Origin: Mycolicibacterium sp. P1-5 | GTDB lineage: Bacteria; Actinomycetota; Actinomycetes; Mycobacteriales; Mycobacteriaceae | Reading direction: 5' to 3' | Length of the DNA stretch: 64,000 nt | Assembly (NCBI RefSeq): GCF_008329565.1 | Contig: NZ_NPKT01000007.1 | Location: forward strand, 150,879-214,878 | In this document: piece by piece, positions 52,076-60,566 of the stretch | How the letters are laid out: each line of letters opens with the position of its first letter | How positions within the stretch are numbered: position 1 is the stretch's first letter | Program-made: the position numbers and the translations under genes | The notes under the pieces: model-generated | Told to the model about the DNA's origin: nothing | What the model saw: the letters and a program-made list of their open reading frames with translations, nothing else | Databases searched by the model: none

Positions 52076-52858
52076 TCAGTTGTGGTACTCCCCGCAGTTC
52101 ACGTCCAGCGTCTGTCCGGTGATTCCGTTGGACAGGTCGCTGGCCATGAACAAGATGGCCGAGGCGACCTCGTCCTCGGTCGGGAGGCGCTTGAGATCGC
52201 TGTTGACCGCCGCGGCCTTGTAGATCTCGTCGACAGTGGTGCCGTACTTGCCGGCCTGATGCTCGAAATAACCCTGCAGCGTGCCACCCCAGATGTACCC
52301 CGGCAGAACGGAATTCACCCGGACGCCTTGCGGCCCGAGCTCACTGGCCAACGACTGCGACATCGAGAGCAGCGCCGCCTTGGCCAACTTGTAGGCACCC
52401 TGCTTGGGGTCGGAATGACGCAGCACCATCGAGTTCACGTTGACCACCGACCCATTGGCCTCGACCAGTGCCGGCGTGAAACCCTGAATCAACCGCAGCG
52501 CGCCGAGCACCGTGAGCTCGACCGTCTCACGGATGTGGTCGAACGAGGTGTTGGCGAACGGCTTCATCGACGGCACCTTGAACGCGTTGTTGATCAACAC
52601 GTCGACCTTGCCGTACGCGGCCAGGGTTTCCTTGACCAGATTGTCGACCTGGGCCTCGTCGGTGATGTCGGTACCCACGGACAGCGCACGCCGGCCGAGG
52701 TCGGTGACCTGCTTGGCCACGTCCTCGAGGCGGCCAACGGTCCGAGCGGCCAACACCAGGTCGGCACCCTCCTCGGCACATCGGCGCGCCAGCGTCGTAC
52801 CCAGCGCCGGACCGACGCCACTGATCACGACGACCTTGTTCTCAAGCAAACCGGCCAT
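52076..52858 (-). CDS. short-chain dehydrogenase/reductase (Rv3530c-like)
   Basis: The product is 260 aa. The cofactor loop is the variant Gly-Val-Gly-Pro-Ala-Leu-Gly; Asn-Asn-Ala is present, and the active-site motif is Tyr-Lys-Leu-Ala-Lys. It ends one base before the sulfotransferase start and begins three bases after the preceding gene, so all three form one operon. Its likely role is oxidoreduction of a steroid hydroxyl or acyl-CoA, by context only. Confidence 0.83.
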   Translation of the reverse strand: MAGLLENKVVVISGVGPALGTTLARRCAEEGADLVLAARTVGRLEDVAKQVTDLGRRALSVGTDITDEAQVDNLVKETLAAYGKVDVLINNAFKVPSMKPFANTSFDHIRETVELTVLGALRLIQGFTPALVEANGSVVNVNSMVLRHSDPKQGAYKLAKAALLSMSQSLASELGPQGVRVNSVLPGYIWGGTLQGYFEHQAGKYGTTVDEIYKAAAVNSDLKRLPTEDEVASAILFMASDLSNGITGQTLDVNCGEYHN

Positions 52859-52861
52859 GTG

Positions 52862-53989
52862 TTACCCCACCATCCTGTTGCCAATCAACTTCTGGCGCAG
52901 CGCGATTCGCTCCCGCCAATCGTCCTCGGAAATCTTGTTCTGCTCGTAGTAGGGCAGCTTGCCAGCCACCGCATCGAGGTCGACGACCTCCATGGTGGGA
53001 CCGTCAGCCTCGGTCAGCTCGCGCGAGACGCGCTGCCAACGGAACTGCAGGTAACCCTTGCCGTGCCCGAGCGTCTCCACCCAGTTGGTCACACCCGGGT
53101 TCTTGTCGGCGACGACGATGCGGATCTTGCCGTCCGGATCAGCCTGTGCCTGAGTTCCATTGAGCGAAGTCTGGTGGTTGATGTAATCCAGTGAGATATA
53201 CCAGAGGCTGCCCAGCTGGAAGCCGAGGTACGGGGCGTCACTGACCGGCAGCGTGATGACGATCGCCTGATCGGAGGTGATGTCGTAGTGGCCCACCGAT
53301 GAGTACTGGGTCGCCAGGCCGCCCGGGGTGAGCCGCGGCGCGGTCAGCGTGTTGACCGGCAGATTGTCGTAGAACCATTTCGGGAACTGCAGCCAGGTCT
53401 TGACGCGCTGCACCAGCTGCTTGCCCGCTGTTGCCCAGCGCCTTTCGATCAATTCCTTGGTCAGCGGCGGCGGCGCGGCGCCAGCGGTGTCGGTGCGCGC
53501 GATCGCGAAGCTCCCCCGCTGCGCTGACCAGTCGTTGTATACCTCGCGAATCACCAACTGGGCGTTGGTGTCCGGGGTGAACCGCCACTCGAAGGTGCCG
53601 TCGGCTGCGATGTCGAGCTTGCGGTCGTCGAACGCGGTTTCGCTGTCGGGGACCACTGCGTCGGTGTACTCGCCACCGAGCAGCTGGAAGCTGACGTCGG
53701 TGGTGGTCCCGCGCTTACCGGTGACGACGTACTCCTGGCCGGCCACCACCCGGGTGCCGAAGTACATCGTGTCCGGGTTGTCCAGGCCCATCTTGGTGAA
53801 CGGGCCGGTGCCCGAGTGCAGGAACGGATGGTCGCGGTCGTAGTCGAACGCGGCATGGGTGCACGCCGCTACGCAGCCCGCCAGATACTGCAGCCCCTCC
53901 AGCAGATCGGCCTCGCTCTCGATGAAGGAGGCTTCTTTGACCAGACGTTCGGACTCGGTAATGGCGTCCACCAAGGGCTGTGTGTACAT
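52862..53989 (-). CDS. DUF1214-like protein, KstR-controlled (Rv3531c-like)
   Basis: The product is 375 aa. ATG 53989 follows GAGGCGG. The C-terminal half is all-beta with Gln-Leu-Gly-Ser-Leu-Trp-Tyr and Lys-Gly-Tyr-Leu-Gln-Phe-Arg-Trp-Gln, as in DUF1214 proteins. There is no signal peptide or obvious catalytic motif. It is first in a three-gene operon with an operator 53 bases upstream. Function unknown. Confidence 0.72.
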   Translation of the reverse strand: MYTQPLVDAITESERLVKEASFIESEADLLEGLQYLAGCVAACTHAAFDYDRDHPFLHSGTGPFTKMGLDNPDTMYFGTRVVAGQEYVVTGKRGTTTDVSFQLLGGEYTDAVVPDSETAFDDRKLDIAADGTFEWRFTPDTNAQLVIREVYNDWSAQRGSFAIARTDTAGAAPPPLTKELIERRWATAGKQLVQRVKTWLQFPKWFYDNLPVNTLTAPRLTPGGLATQYSSVGHYDITSDQAIVITLPVSDAPYLGFQLGSLWYISLDYINHQTSLNGTQAQADPDGKIRIVVADKNPGVTNWVETLGHGKGYLQFRWQRVSRELTEADGPTMEVVDLDAVAGKLPYYEQNKISEDDWRERIALRQKLIGNRMVG

Positions 53990-54041
53990 AACCGCCTCGC
54001 GTTTCAAAATTGGACCGCACTGGTACGTTCTGGCACTGAGA

Positions 54042-54057
54042 TTAGAACGTGTTCTAG
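54042..54057. promoter_or_regulatory. KstR-type operator between the DUF1214-like and IclR genes
   Basis: TTAGAACGTGTTCTAG contains perfect TAGAAC/GTTCTA arms. It lies between divergent starts at 53989 and 54113, 53 and 55 bases from each, so it may also affect the IclR gene. Confidence 0.78.
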
Positions 54058-54112
54058 TCTCCGTCAACCAATCAACTGGTCCATATATGGAACACAGGGG
54101 TAGGATTTCGTA

Positions 54113-55024
54113 ATGCCCGACGGTTCAACTTCCAGTCGATCATCGCCCCCCACGGAGCGTGTCGTGGCGATCCTGGATTTCCTGGCCAAACATCCGCAGG
54201 ACAGATTCGGCCTATCGGAACTGGCCCGCCGTCTGCATCTGGCCAAGCCCACCTGCCTCGGCATCGTCACGACCTTGGCCGACTCGGGCTACCTGGTCCG
54301 CGACCCGGCTGATAAGACCTACCGGCTGGGACCCAGCCTGATCACGCTGGGCCATCTGGCTCAGGAGTCGCTGCGAGTCAACCCGGCGGCGCGCGCCGAA
54401 CTCACTCACCTGTCGAGCACCTTTCAAACGACTGCCGCCCTGGCCGGCGTCGTCGATGACCGGATCACGCTGCTGGAGTTGGTTGGGCCCCCCGGCTCCG
54501 ACGTCGGGGTGCGGGTAGGGCAGAGCTATCCGTTCGCACCGCCGGTGGGACTGATGTTCGTGCTGTGGGACGACGAAGCATTGCGCGGTTGGCTAGGCCG
54601 CACACCGACCATCCCGCTGCGGACAGCCACAGAGCGGTTGGACCGGGTGATCGCCGAGTGCCGGACGGCGGGATATCTCGTCGAGCAACTCACGCCCGGT
54701 GGCCGGCGGCTCTACGCGCTGATGGCGGGCATGTCCAGCGCGATGCCCGACGAGCTGCGGGCGCTGTTGGGCGAGTTGATCTCTGACATCGGCGAGCGGG
54801 TGTACCTACGCAGCGAGTCCGAGGGGCCGGGATCACGCCAGCGCCACGACGTCAGCGTCATCTCCGCTCCCGTCTACGACCACCACCACCGGCAAGCGAT
54901 GGTGGTGTCACTTCAAATCGGGCGGGCGCTCACCGATTCTGAAATCGCCAAGCATGCACGGGGTTTGGTGGCCACCGCCGACGCGCTCACCGCGCAGCTC
55001 GGCGGGACCAAACCACGTTGGTGA
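54113..55024 (+). CDS. IclR-family transcriptional regulator
   Basis: The product is 303 aa. An N-terminal winged helix-turn-helix (about 15-80, with Leu-Ala-Lys-Pro-Thr-Cys-Leu-Gly-Ile-Val-Thr-Thr-Leu as recognition helix) is joined to a GAF-like effector domain. The tail ends in a basic Lys-Pro-Arg-Trp. It is divergent from the DUF1214-SDR-sulfotransferase operon and is a candidate second regulator of it. Effector unknown. Confidence 0.85.
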   Translation: MPDGSTSSRSSPPTERVVAILDFLAKHPQDRFGLSELARRLHLAKPTCLGIVTTLADSGYLVRDPADKTYRLGPSLITLGHLAQESLRVNPAARAELTHLSSTFQTTAALAGVVDDRITLLELVGPPGSDVGVRVGQSYPFAPPVGLMFVLWDDEALRGWLGRTPTIPLRTATERLDRVIAECRTAGYLVEQLTPGGRRLYALMAGMSSAMPDELRALLGELISDIGERVYLRSESEGPGSRQRHDVSVISAPVYDHHHRQAMVVSLQIGRALTDSEIAKHARGLVATADALTAQLGGTKPRW

Positions 55025-55052
55025 TCTCGGGGCCCAGCCCCGACGGCTTCGA

Positions 55053-55436
55053 CTACAGCTCACCGATGACGACCAGCGCCTCGGCGGGCTCCACCTGCAG
55101 GCCGCACCGGTTCTGGAAATCGTTCAGCGGCGCCTTGATGGCCCGGATGTCGTTGGCCTGGTCCGGGTGGTCGTTGAAGTAGGTGTTGAACGCGCCGACC
55201 GCGCCGAACGCCGACTGCCGGGTGGCATCGAGCAGCGCCTGGTTGGCGTCAGGGTGGACGGCGAAATAGTCCGAGAGGTTCTTGGTCACCGAGCTGATCG
55301 TGGCCGACAGACCCGCAGCCGAGCAGTCTGATGTCGGCGCAGGGGTGGGCGCGGGTTCTGCGCTGGCGTTTGGAATCGTCAAGGCGCAGGCCGCACCTGC
55401 GGCAAGGATGGTCAGAACGGCACGACGGACGAGCAT
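55053..55436 (-). CDS. secreted haemophore-like haem-binding protein
   Basis: The product is 127 aa with a signal peptide (about 1-26, ending Ala-Ser-Ala-Glu) and a four-helix domain bracketed by two Cys (Asp-Cys-Ser-Ala-Ala-Gly-Leu and Asn-Arg-Cys-Gly-Leu). The segment Tyr-Phe-Ala-Val-His-Pro-Asp-Ala-Asn-Gln matches the mycobacterial haemophore family (Rv0203-like), in which Tyr/His residues bind haem. No haem-transport genes are adjacent, so its place here appears incidental. Confidence 0.75.
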   Translation of the reverse strand: MLVRRAVLTILAAGAACALTIPNASAEPAPTPAPTSDCSAAGLSATISSVTKNLSDYFAVHPDANQALLDATRQSAFGAVGAFNTYFNDHPDQANDIRAIKAPLNDFQNRCGLQVEPAEALVVIGEL

Positions 55437-55514
55437 TGAGGTTCTCCCTTCAAGGCGCGCGGCACTTTCGCTGCGCGGCCACTGATGGGAACGTCGCCCG
55501 ATTCGGGACCGGTG

Positions 55515-57626
55515 TTACCCGGTGGCTGCAAGTACGAAGGGCAGCACGACGGGCGCGCCGGCCTGCCTGACCACCCGCGCGGCCATTGTCAGCGTCCACC
55601 CGGTATCGGTCAGATCATCGACGAGCAGAACGGGTCCATCCGATGCAGCGATGGCCGACAGATCCGGCGGCACCCACGAATCAGCCAGTGCGGCTACCCG
55701 ATAGGCGGAGTTGGTCGCCGTGACCGGCCGGCGCCCCGGCGCATACCGCAGAACTCCGAGGTCGGTCAGCCTGCCGATGCGAGCCAATTCACGCGACAGC
55801 GACGAAATGAGGATCGGATGGGTGTCCGCGTCCAGCGCCAGCACGGCGGTGGGCCGGTCCGCCCAGTCCCATGAGGCCAGTACCTTTACCGCGGCCGCCA
55901 CGATGTCCGGCGGCACATTACCGTCGGGCTCGTCCAAGAGCCGGCGCAGTCGCGGACCCCAACCCAGGTCGGTCAGTCGCCCGATCGACCGTCCTTCCGC
56001 CGGGCCGTCGGCGATGCGACCGCTCAGCGCGACACCGAGTTTGGACAGCCCCGACGGCCACTGCTTGCGAGGGGTGATCTGCACGCCCGGCCGCATCAGT
56101 CGCTTCTGAGTGAGCGCCGCAGTTCCCTCATCCACCGCGGGACTGAAGTGCGCGCCCGCGCAGTTGTCGCAACGTCCGCAGCGTTCGCCGTCGCTGAGTT
56201 CAGGGTCATCGAGTTGCCTGCGCAGAAACGTCATTCGACACTCGTCGGTGCTCTGATACTCGAGCATCGCCTGCTGCTCACGGCGGCGCGCTTCGTCGAG
56301 TTTGCGGTAGCGGGCCTCGTCGTACTCCCACGGTTCGCCGGTGGCGATCCATCCGGCTTTGACTCGTCGCACCGCGCCGTCCACATCGAGCACTTTGAGC
56401 ACCATCTCGAGTCGGGTCCGGCTCAGATCCACCATCGGCTCCAACGCCGGCGTCGACTGCGGACGCTCGAGATCCAGCGCGCCGATCACGTTGCGCACCA
56501 TGGCTTCCGACGGGAACGCCACCGACGCGAAATATCGCCAGACGTCCTGGTCTTCACGACCGGGCAGCAGCACCACCTCGGCACTGGCCGTCGAGCGTCC
56601 GGCACGCCCGACCTGCTGGTAGTAGGCGATCGGCGAGGAGGGTGCACCGAGGTGCACGACGAACCCGAGATCCGGTTTGTCGAAACCCATCCCGAGCGCC
56701 GAAGTGGCAATCAATGCCTTTATCCGGTTGTTCAACAGGTCGGCCTCGAGTTGTTCGCGCTCGGCGGCGTCCGTTGAACCGGTGTACGCCGCCACTTCGT
56801 GCCCACGCTCGCGCAGCAGTGCGGCAACGTCGTTCGCCTGGGCGACGGTCAGCGTGTAGACGATTCCCGAGTTTGGTAGCGAGTCCAGGTGCTCGGCCAG
56901 CCAGGCCATGCGCTGTGCACCACCACCGGCCTGGACCACGGACAATCGCAACGACTCACGATCCAGCCCACCGCGCAGCACCAACGTGTCCCGGCCGCCA
57001 CCCGGCACATTGTCGGCACGGCCGACGCCCAGCTGCGCCGCGACATCGCTGACGACACGATCGTTGGCAGTGGCAGTGGTCGCCAAAACCGGTACGTCCG
57101 AACCGAGTTCGGCGATCAATGTTCGGATGCGCCGATAATCGGGCCGGAAGTCGTGACCCCAGTCCGAGACGCAGTGCGCCTCGTCGACCACCACCAGTCC
57201 GGCATCGGCCGCCAGGGCGGGCAATACGTTGTCCCGGAAGTCGGGGTTGTTCAGCCGCTCCGGGCTGACCAGCAGGACATCGAGGTCGCCGTTTGTGACC
57301 CGCTGGTGGATCTCATCCCACTCGGTGACGTTTCCCGAGTTGATGGTGGCCGCACGAACGCCTGCGCGCTCCGCGGCCGCGACCTGGTTGCGCATCAACG
57401 CCAGCAGGGGCGACACGATGACCGTTGCGCCGTGGCCCTGCTCGCGCAGCAACTTCGCCGCGATGAAATACACCGCCGATTTGCCCCACCCGGTGCGCTG
57501 AACGACCAGAGCCTGACGGCGCTGCACCACCAGCGCTTCGATGGCCGTCCATTGGTCGTCGCGCAAGACCGCGGTCGGCCCCGCCAGCTGTTCGAGGAGG
57601 GACTGTGCGGCCTCGCGGGTTGTCAT
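55515..57626 (-). CDS. recQ: RecQ-type DNA helicase with phosphoribosyltransferase-like C-terminus
   Basis: The product is 703 aa. Helicase motifs: Walker A Gly-Trp-Gly-Lys-Ser, Asp-Glu-Ala-His with the aromatic-rich loop Ser-Asp-Trp-Gly-His-Asp-Phe, and motif VI Gln-Gln-Val-Gly-Arg-Ala-Gly-Arg. A four-Cys zinc site (Cys...Cys-Gly-Arg-Cys-Asp-Asn-Cys) follows. The last 150 residues resemble a PRTase, with [10 protein letters not shown] as the PRPP loop. No HRDC domain is seen. ATG 57626 is used; ATG 57656, one base after the hsaF stop, is possible. Confidence 0.85.
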   Translation of the reverse strand: MTTREAAQSLLEQLAGPTAVLRDDQWTAIEALVVQRRQALVVQRTGWGKSAVYFIAAKLLREQGHGATVIVSPLLALMRNQVAAAERAGVRAATINSGNVTEWDEIHQRVTNGDLDVLLVSPERLNNPDFRDNVLPALAADAGLVVVDEAHCVSDWGHDFRPDYRRIRTLIAELGSDVPVLATTATANDRVVSDVAAQLGVGRADNVPGGGRDTLVLRGGLDRESLRLSVVQAGGGAQRMAWLAEHLDSLPNSGIVYTLTVAQANDVAALLRERGHEVAAYTGSTDAAEREQLEADLLNNRIKALIATSALGMGFDKPDLGFVVHLGAPSSPIAYYQQVGRAGRSTASAEVVLLPGREDQDVWRYFASVAFPSEAMVRNVIGALDLERPQSTPALEPMVDLSRTRLEMVLKVLDVDGAVRRVKAGWIATGEPWEYDEARYRKLDEARRREQQAMLEYQSTDECRMTFLRRQLDDPELSDGERCGRCDNCAGAHFSPAVDEGTAALTQKRLMRPGVQITPRKQWPSGLSKLGVALSGRIADGPAEGRSIGRLTDLGWGPRLRRLLDEPDGNVPPDIVAAAVKVLASWDWADRPTAVLALDADTHPILISSLSRELARIGRLTDLGVLRYAPGRRPVTATNSAYRVAALADSWVPPDLSAIAASDGPVLLVDDLTDTGWTLTMAARVVRQAGAPVVLPFVLAATG

Positions 57627-57657
57627 GCGCCCCATCGTGCCCGGGGGCAACGACATG

Positions 57658-58710
57658 CTAGGAGGTGGGAGCCGCCTGCTCGCGCTGAATCTCCAGCGCG
57701 ATGTCGATCAGCTGGTCCTCCTGGCCGCCGATCAGCTTGCGCTGCCCGGCCCGGTGCAGCAGCTGGTGGGCCGGCACACCGTAGCGCTCAGACTGGCGAA
57801 TGGCGTGCTTGAGGAAGCTCGAGTACACACCGGAGTAGCCCATGATCAGCGCGTTACGGTCCAACAGGCACTCGGCCGGCATGGCAGGCGCGACGACCTC
57901 CTCGGCAGCGTCGGCAATGTCGAAGAAGTCGATGCCCGTCTTGACGCCGATCTTGTCGAACACCCCGATCAGCGCCTCGACCGGAGCGTTGCCGGCACCG
58001 GCGCCGAATCGGCGGCACGATCCGTCGATCTGCTTGGCCCCGGCGCGGACCGCCTCAATCGAGTTGGCCACGCCCAGGCCGAGGTTCTCGTGGCCGTGGA
58101 AACCGACCTGCGCGTCGTCACCGAGTTCGGCGACCAACGCGCTGACCCGGTCGGCCACGCCCTCGAGCACCAGCGCACCGGCGGAGTCGACGACGTACAC
58201 GCACTGGCAGCCGGCGTCGGCCATGATGCGGGCTTGGGCCGCCAGCTTCTCCGGGCTGATCGTGTGGCTCATCATCAGGAAGCCGACGGTCTCCAGGCCG
58301 AGCTCGCGGGCCAGCCCGAAGTGCTGGATCGAGACGTCGGCCTCGGTGCAATGGGTGGCGATCCGGCAGATCGACCCGCCGTTGTTCTGGGCTTCCTTGA
58401 TGTCTTCCTTGGTGCCGACGCCGGGCAGCATCAGGAACGCGATCTTGGACTCCTTGGCCGTCTCGGCGGCCAGCTTGATCAGCTCCTGTTCCGGGGTCTT
58501 GGAGAACCCGTAGTTGAAGCTCGAGCCGCCCAGCCCGTCGCCGTGGGTGACCTCGATGACCGGCACACCCGCGGTGTCCAGGGCGGCGACGATGGCGCCG
58601 ACCTCGTCCTTGGTGAACTGGTGACGCTTGTGATGCGAGCCGTCGCGAAGCGACGTGTCCGTCATCCGGACGTCCCACATCGGGTTGAAGTAGATGTCTT
58701 CAGTACTCAT
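57658..58710 (-). CDS. hsaF: 4-hydroxy-2-oxovalerate/2-oxohexanoate aldolase
   Basis: The product is 350 aa, DmpG/BphI-like. The metal and catalytic segment [10 protein letters not shown] is intact and the C-terminal communication domain is present. It cleaves the 4-hydroxy-2-oxoacid from steroid ring degradation to pyruvate and an aldehyde that is channelled to HsaG. It overlaps hsaG by four bases. Confidence 0.95.
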   Translation of the reverse strand: MSTEDIYFNPMWDVRMTDTSLRDGSHHKRHQFTKDEVGAIVAALDTAGVPVIEVTHGDGLGGSSFNYGFSKTPEQELIKLAAETAKESKIAFLMLPGVGTKEDIKEAQNNGGSICRIATHCTEADVSIQHFGLARELGLETVGFLMMSHTISPEKLAAQARIMADAGCQCVYVVDSAGALVLEGVADRVSALVAELGDDAQVGFHGHENLGLGVANSIEAVRAGAKQIDGSCRRFGAGAGNAPVEALIGVFDKIGVKTGIDFFDIADAAEEVVAPAMPAECLLDRNALIMGYSGVYSSFLKHAIRQSERYGVPAHQLLHRAGQRKLIGGQEDQLIDIALEIQREQAAPTS

Positions 58711-59618
58711 GCTTGTGCTCCTGCCGAGGCGCGTTCCTTCGCGATCTCCTCGCCCACCTTGGTGGCGGCCGCGGTCATGATGTCCAGATTTCCCGCATAC
58801 GGCGGCAGGTAGTCGCCCGCACCCTCGACTTCCACGAACGTGGTGACGAGGTGGTTGCCGCCGTTGTACACCGTCGGCTCGTCGAACTGCGGCTCGTTGA
58901 GCAGACGGTAGCCCGGCACATAGGTCTGCACCTCGGCGACGACGTCCTTGATCGACTGGGTGATCGCGTCGTGGTCGGCGTCCTCGGGGATCGCGCAGAA
59001 GATGGTGTCGCGCATGATCATCGGCGGATCTGCGGGGTTCAGGATGATAATGGCCTTGCCGCGTCTGGCGCCACCGATCACCTCGACGCCCGCACTGGTC
59101 GTCTTGGTGAACTCGTCGATGTTGGCCCGCGTTCCGGGACCGGCCGACGCCGACGAAACCGACGCCACGATCTCCGCATACGGCACGTCGACGACGCGGC
59201 TCACCGCATAGACCATCGGGATGGTGGCCTGGCCGCCGCAGGTGACCATGTTGACGTTCGGCGCATCGAGGTGCGCGCGCAGGTTGGCCGGCGGGATGAC
59301 GCCGGGGCCGACGGCGGCCGGGGTCAGGTCGATCGCCCGGATACCGGCTTCCGCGTACCGCGGCGCGGCGGCCTTGTGCACGTAGGCGCTGGTGGCTTCG
59401 AACACCAGGTCCGGCTTTTCCGATTGAGCCAGCAGCCAGTCCACACCCTCGTGGCTGGTCTCCAGGCCCAGCTTGCGGGCGCGGGCCAGGCCTTCACTCT
59501 CCGGGTCGATGCCGATCATCCAGCGTGGCTCGAGCCACTCCGAACGAAGGAGCTTGTACAGCAGGTCGGTGCTGATGTTGCCTGACCCGACGATCGCAAC
59601 GGAACTCTTCTGAGCCAT
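58707..59618 (-). CDS. hsaG: acylating propionaldehyde/acetaldehyde dehydrogenase
   Basis: The product is 303 aa. The NAD loop is Val-Gly-Ser-Gly-Asn-Ile-Ser-Thr at 10-17, and the catalytic Cys127 lies in Val-Thr-Cys-Gly-Gly-Gln. It converts the aldehyde from HsaF to propionyl-CoA or acetyl-CoA; the two proteins form a channelling complex in this family. The ATG at 59618 lies nine bases after hsaE. Confidence 0.95.
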   Translation of the reverse strand: MAQKSSVAIVGSGNISTDLLYKLLRSEWLEPRWMIGIDPESEGLARARKLGLETSHEGVDWLLAQSEKPDLVFEATSAYVHKAAAPRYAEAGIRAIDLTPAAVGPGVIPPANLRAHLDAPNVNMVTCGGQATIPMVYAVSRVVDVPYAEIVASVSSASAGPGTRANIDEFTKTTSAGVEVIGGARRGKAIIILNPADPPMIMRDTIFCAIPEDADHDAITQSIKDVVAEVQTYVPGYRLLNEPQFDEPTVYNGGNHLVTTFVEVEGAGDYLPPYAGNLDIMTAAATKVGEEIAKERASAGAQA

Positions 59619-59627
59619 GATGCTCCT

Positions 59628-60413
59628 CTATTCGAATGACAGCCGGACCGAACCCAGCCCGGCGAAGTCGGCGATGAACTCATCACCCGGACGGGCGTCG
59701 ATGGCCCTGGTGCACGATCCCGGCAGCACGATGTCACCGGCCTTCAACCGCACCCCGAAGCTCTCGACCTTGCGGGCCAGCCATGCCACCGCAGTGACCG
59801 GATTGCCGAGCACGGCGTCGCTGCGGCCCTCGGCCACCACGTCACCGTTGCGGGTGAGCACAGCGTCGATGCTTCTGATGTCTATGTCTTTCGGCGACAC
59901 CCGCTCCTTACCGAGCACGTAGCCGGCCGACGACGCGTTGTCGGCGATGGTGTCGCACAGCGCGATCTTCCAGTCCTTGATCCGGGTGTCGATCAATTCG
60001 ATGGAGGGAGCGAACGCCGCGGTGGCCGCGAGCACGTCGTCCTCGGTGCAGCCCGCGCCGGGCAGGTCGTCGGCGAGGATGAAGCCAACCTCGACCTCCA
60101 CGCGCGGGAACAGGAACCGGCCGGCTGGTACCGGCTTGTCCTCGAACACCTCCATGTCGGCGAGCAGGTGCCCGTAGTCGGGCTCGTCGACGCCCATCAT
60201 CTTCTGCATGGCCTCCGACGACAGGCCGACCTTGTGGCCGACCACCCGGGCACCTTCGGCGACCCGCTGCCGGATGTTGATCAGCTGGATCTCGTAGGCG
60301 TCCACCACGTCGATCTCGGCGTGATTGGACGTCAGCGGCGTCATCGGGACGCGGCTGCGCTCCGCCTCGGCAAGTTCGGCGGCAAGCTCTTCGCGCGTCG
60401 AAACGCTCAGCAT
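59628..60413 (-). CDS. hsaE: 2-hydroxypentadienoate/hexadienoate hydratase
   Basis: The product is 261 aa, the family's normal length from ATG 60413 (ATG 60428 is also in frame). Val-Gly-His-Lys-Val-Gly-Leu-Ser-Ser, Val-Glu-Val-Glu-Val-Gly-Phe and Asp-Asn-Ala-Ser-Ser-Ala are the MhpD-type active-site segments. It hydrates the dienoate released from ring A/B for HsaF. It is first of hsaE-hsaG-hsaF and divergent from kstD. Confidence 0.93.
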   Translation of the reverse strand: MLSVSTREELAAELAEAERSRVPMTPLTSNHAEIDVVDAYEIQLINIRQRVAEGARVVGHKVGLSSEAMQKMMGVDEPDYGHLLADMEVFEDKPVPAGRFLFPRVEVEVGFILADDLPGAGCTEDDVLAATAAFAPSIELIDTRIKDWKIALCDTIADNASSAGYVLGKERVSPKDIDIRSIDAVLTRNGDVVAEGRSDAVLGNPVTAVAWLARKVESFGVRLKAGDIVLPGSCTRAIDARPGDEFIADFAGLGSVRLSFE

Positions 60414-60550
60414 TCCCGGGAGTCCCATCGTCGTGTGACCGGGGCGAACGGCGCCCCGTGTGGCCAATTCTAGTGCGGTCCGTGAGCCTGTGGAGTAAGC
60501 GTTCCGCTGATCGGAAAGGAGGGGTCAGTAGCGCCCGGACGGGGCAATTC

Positions 60551-60565
60551 TATAACGTGTTCTAG
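60551..60565. promoter_or_regulatory. KstR-type operator abutting the kstD start codon
   Basis: TATAACGTGTTCTAG ends one base before the kstD ATG. Its left part, TATAAC, also looks like a -10 box, which would place transcription start within about three bases of the ATG. The hsaE start is 137 bases away on the other strand. Confidence 0.78.
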
Positions 60566-60566
60566 T

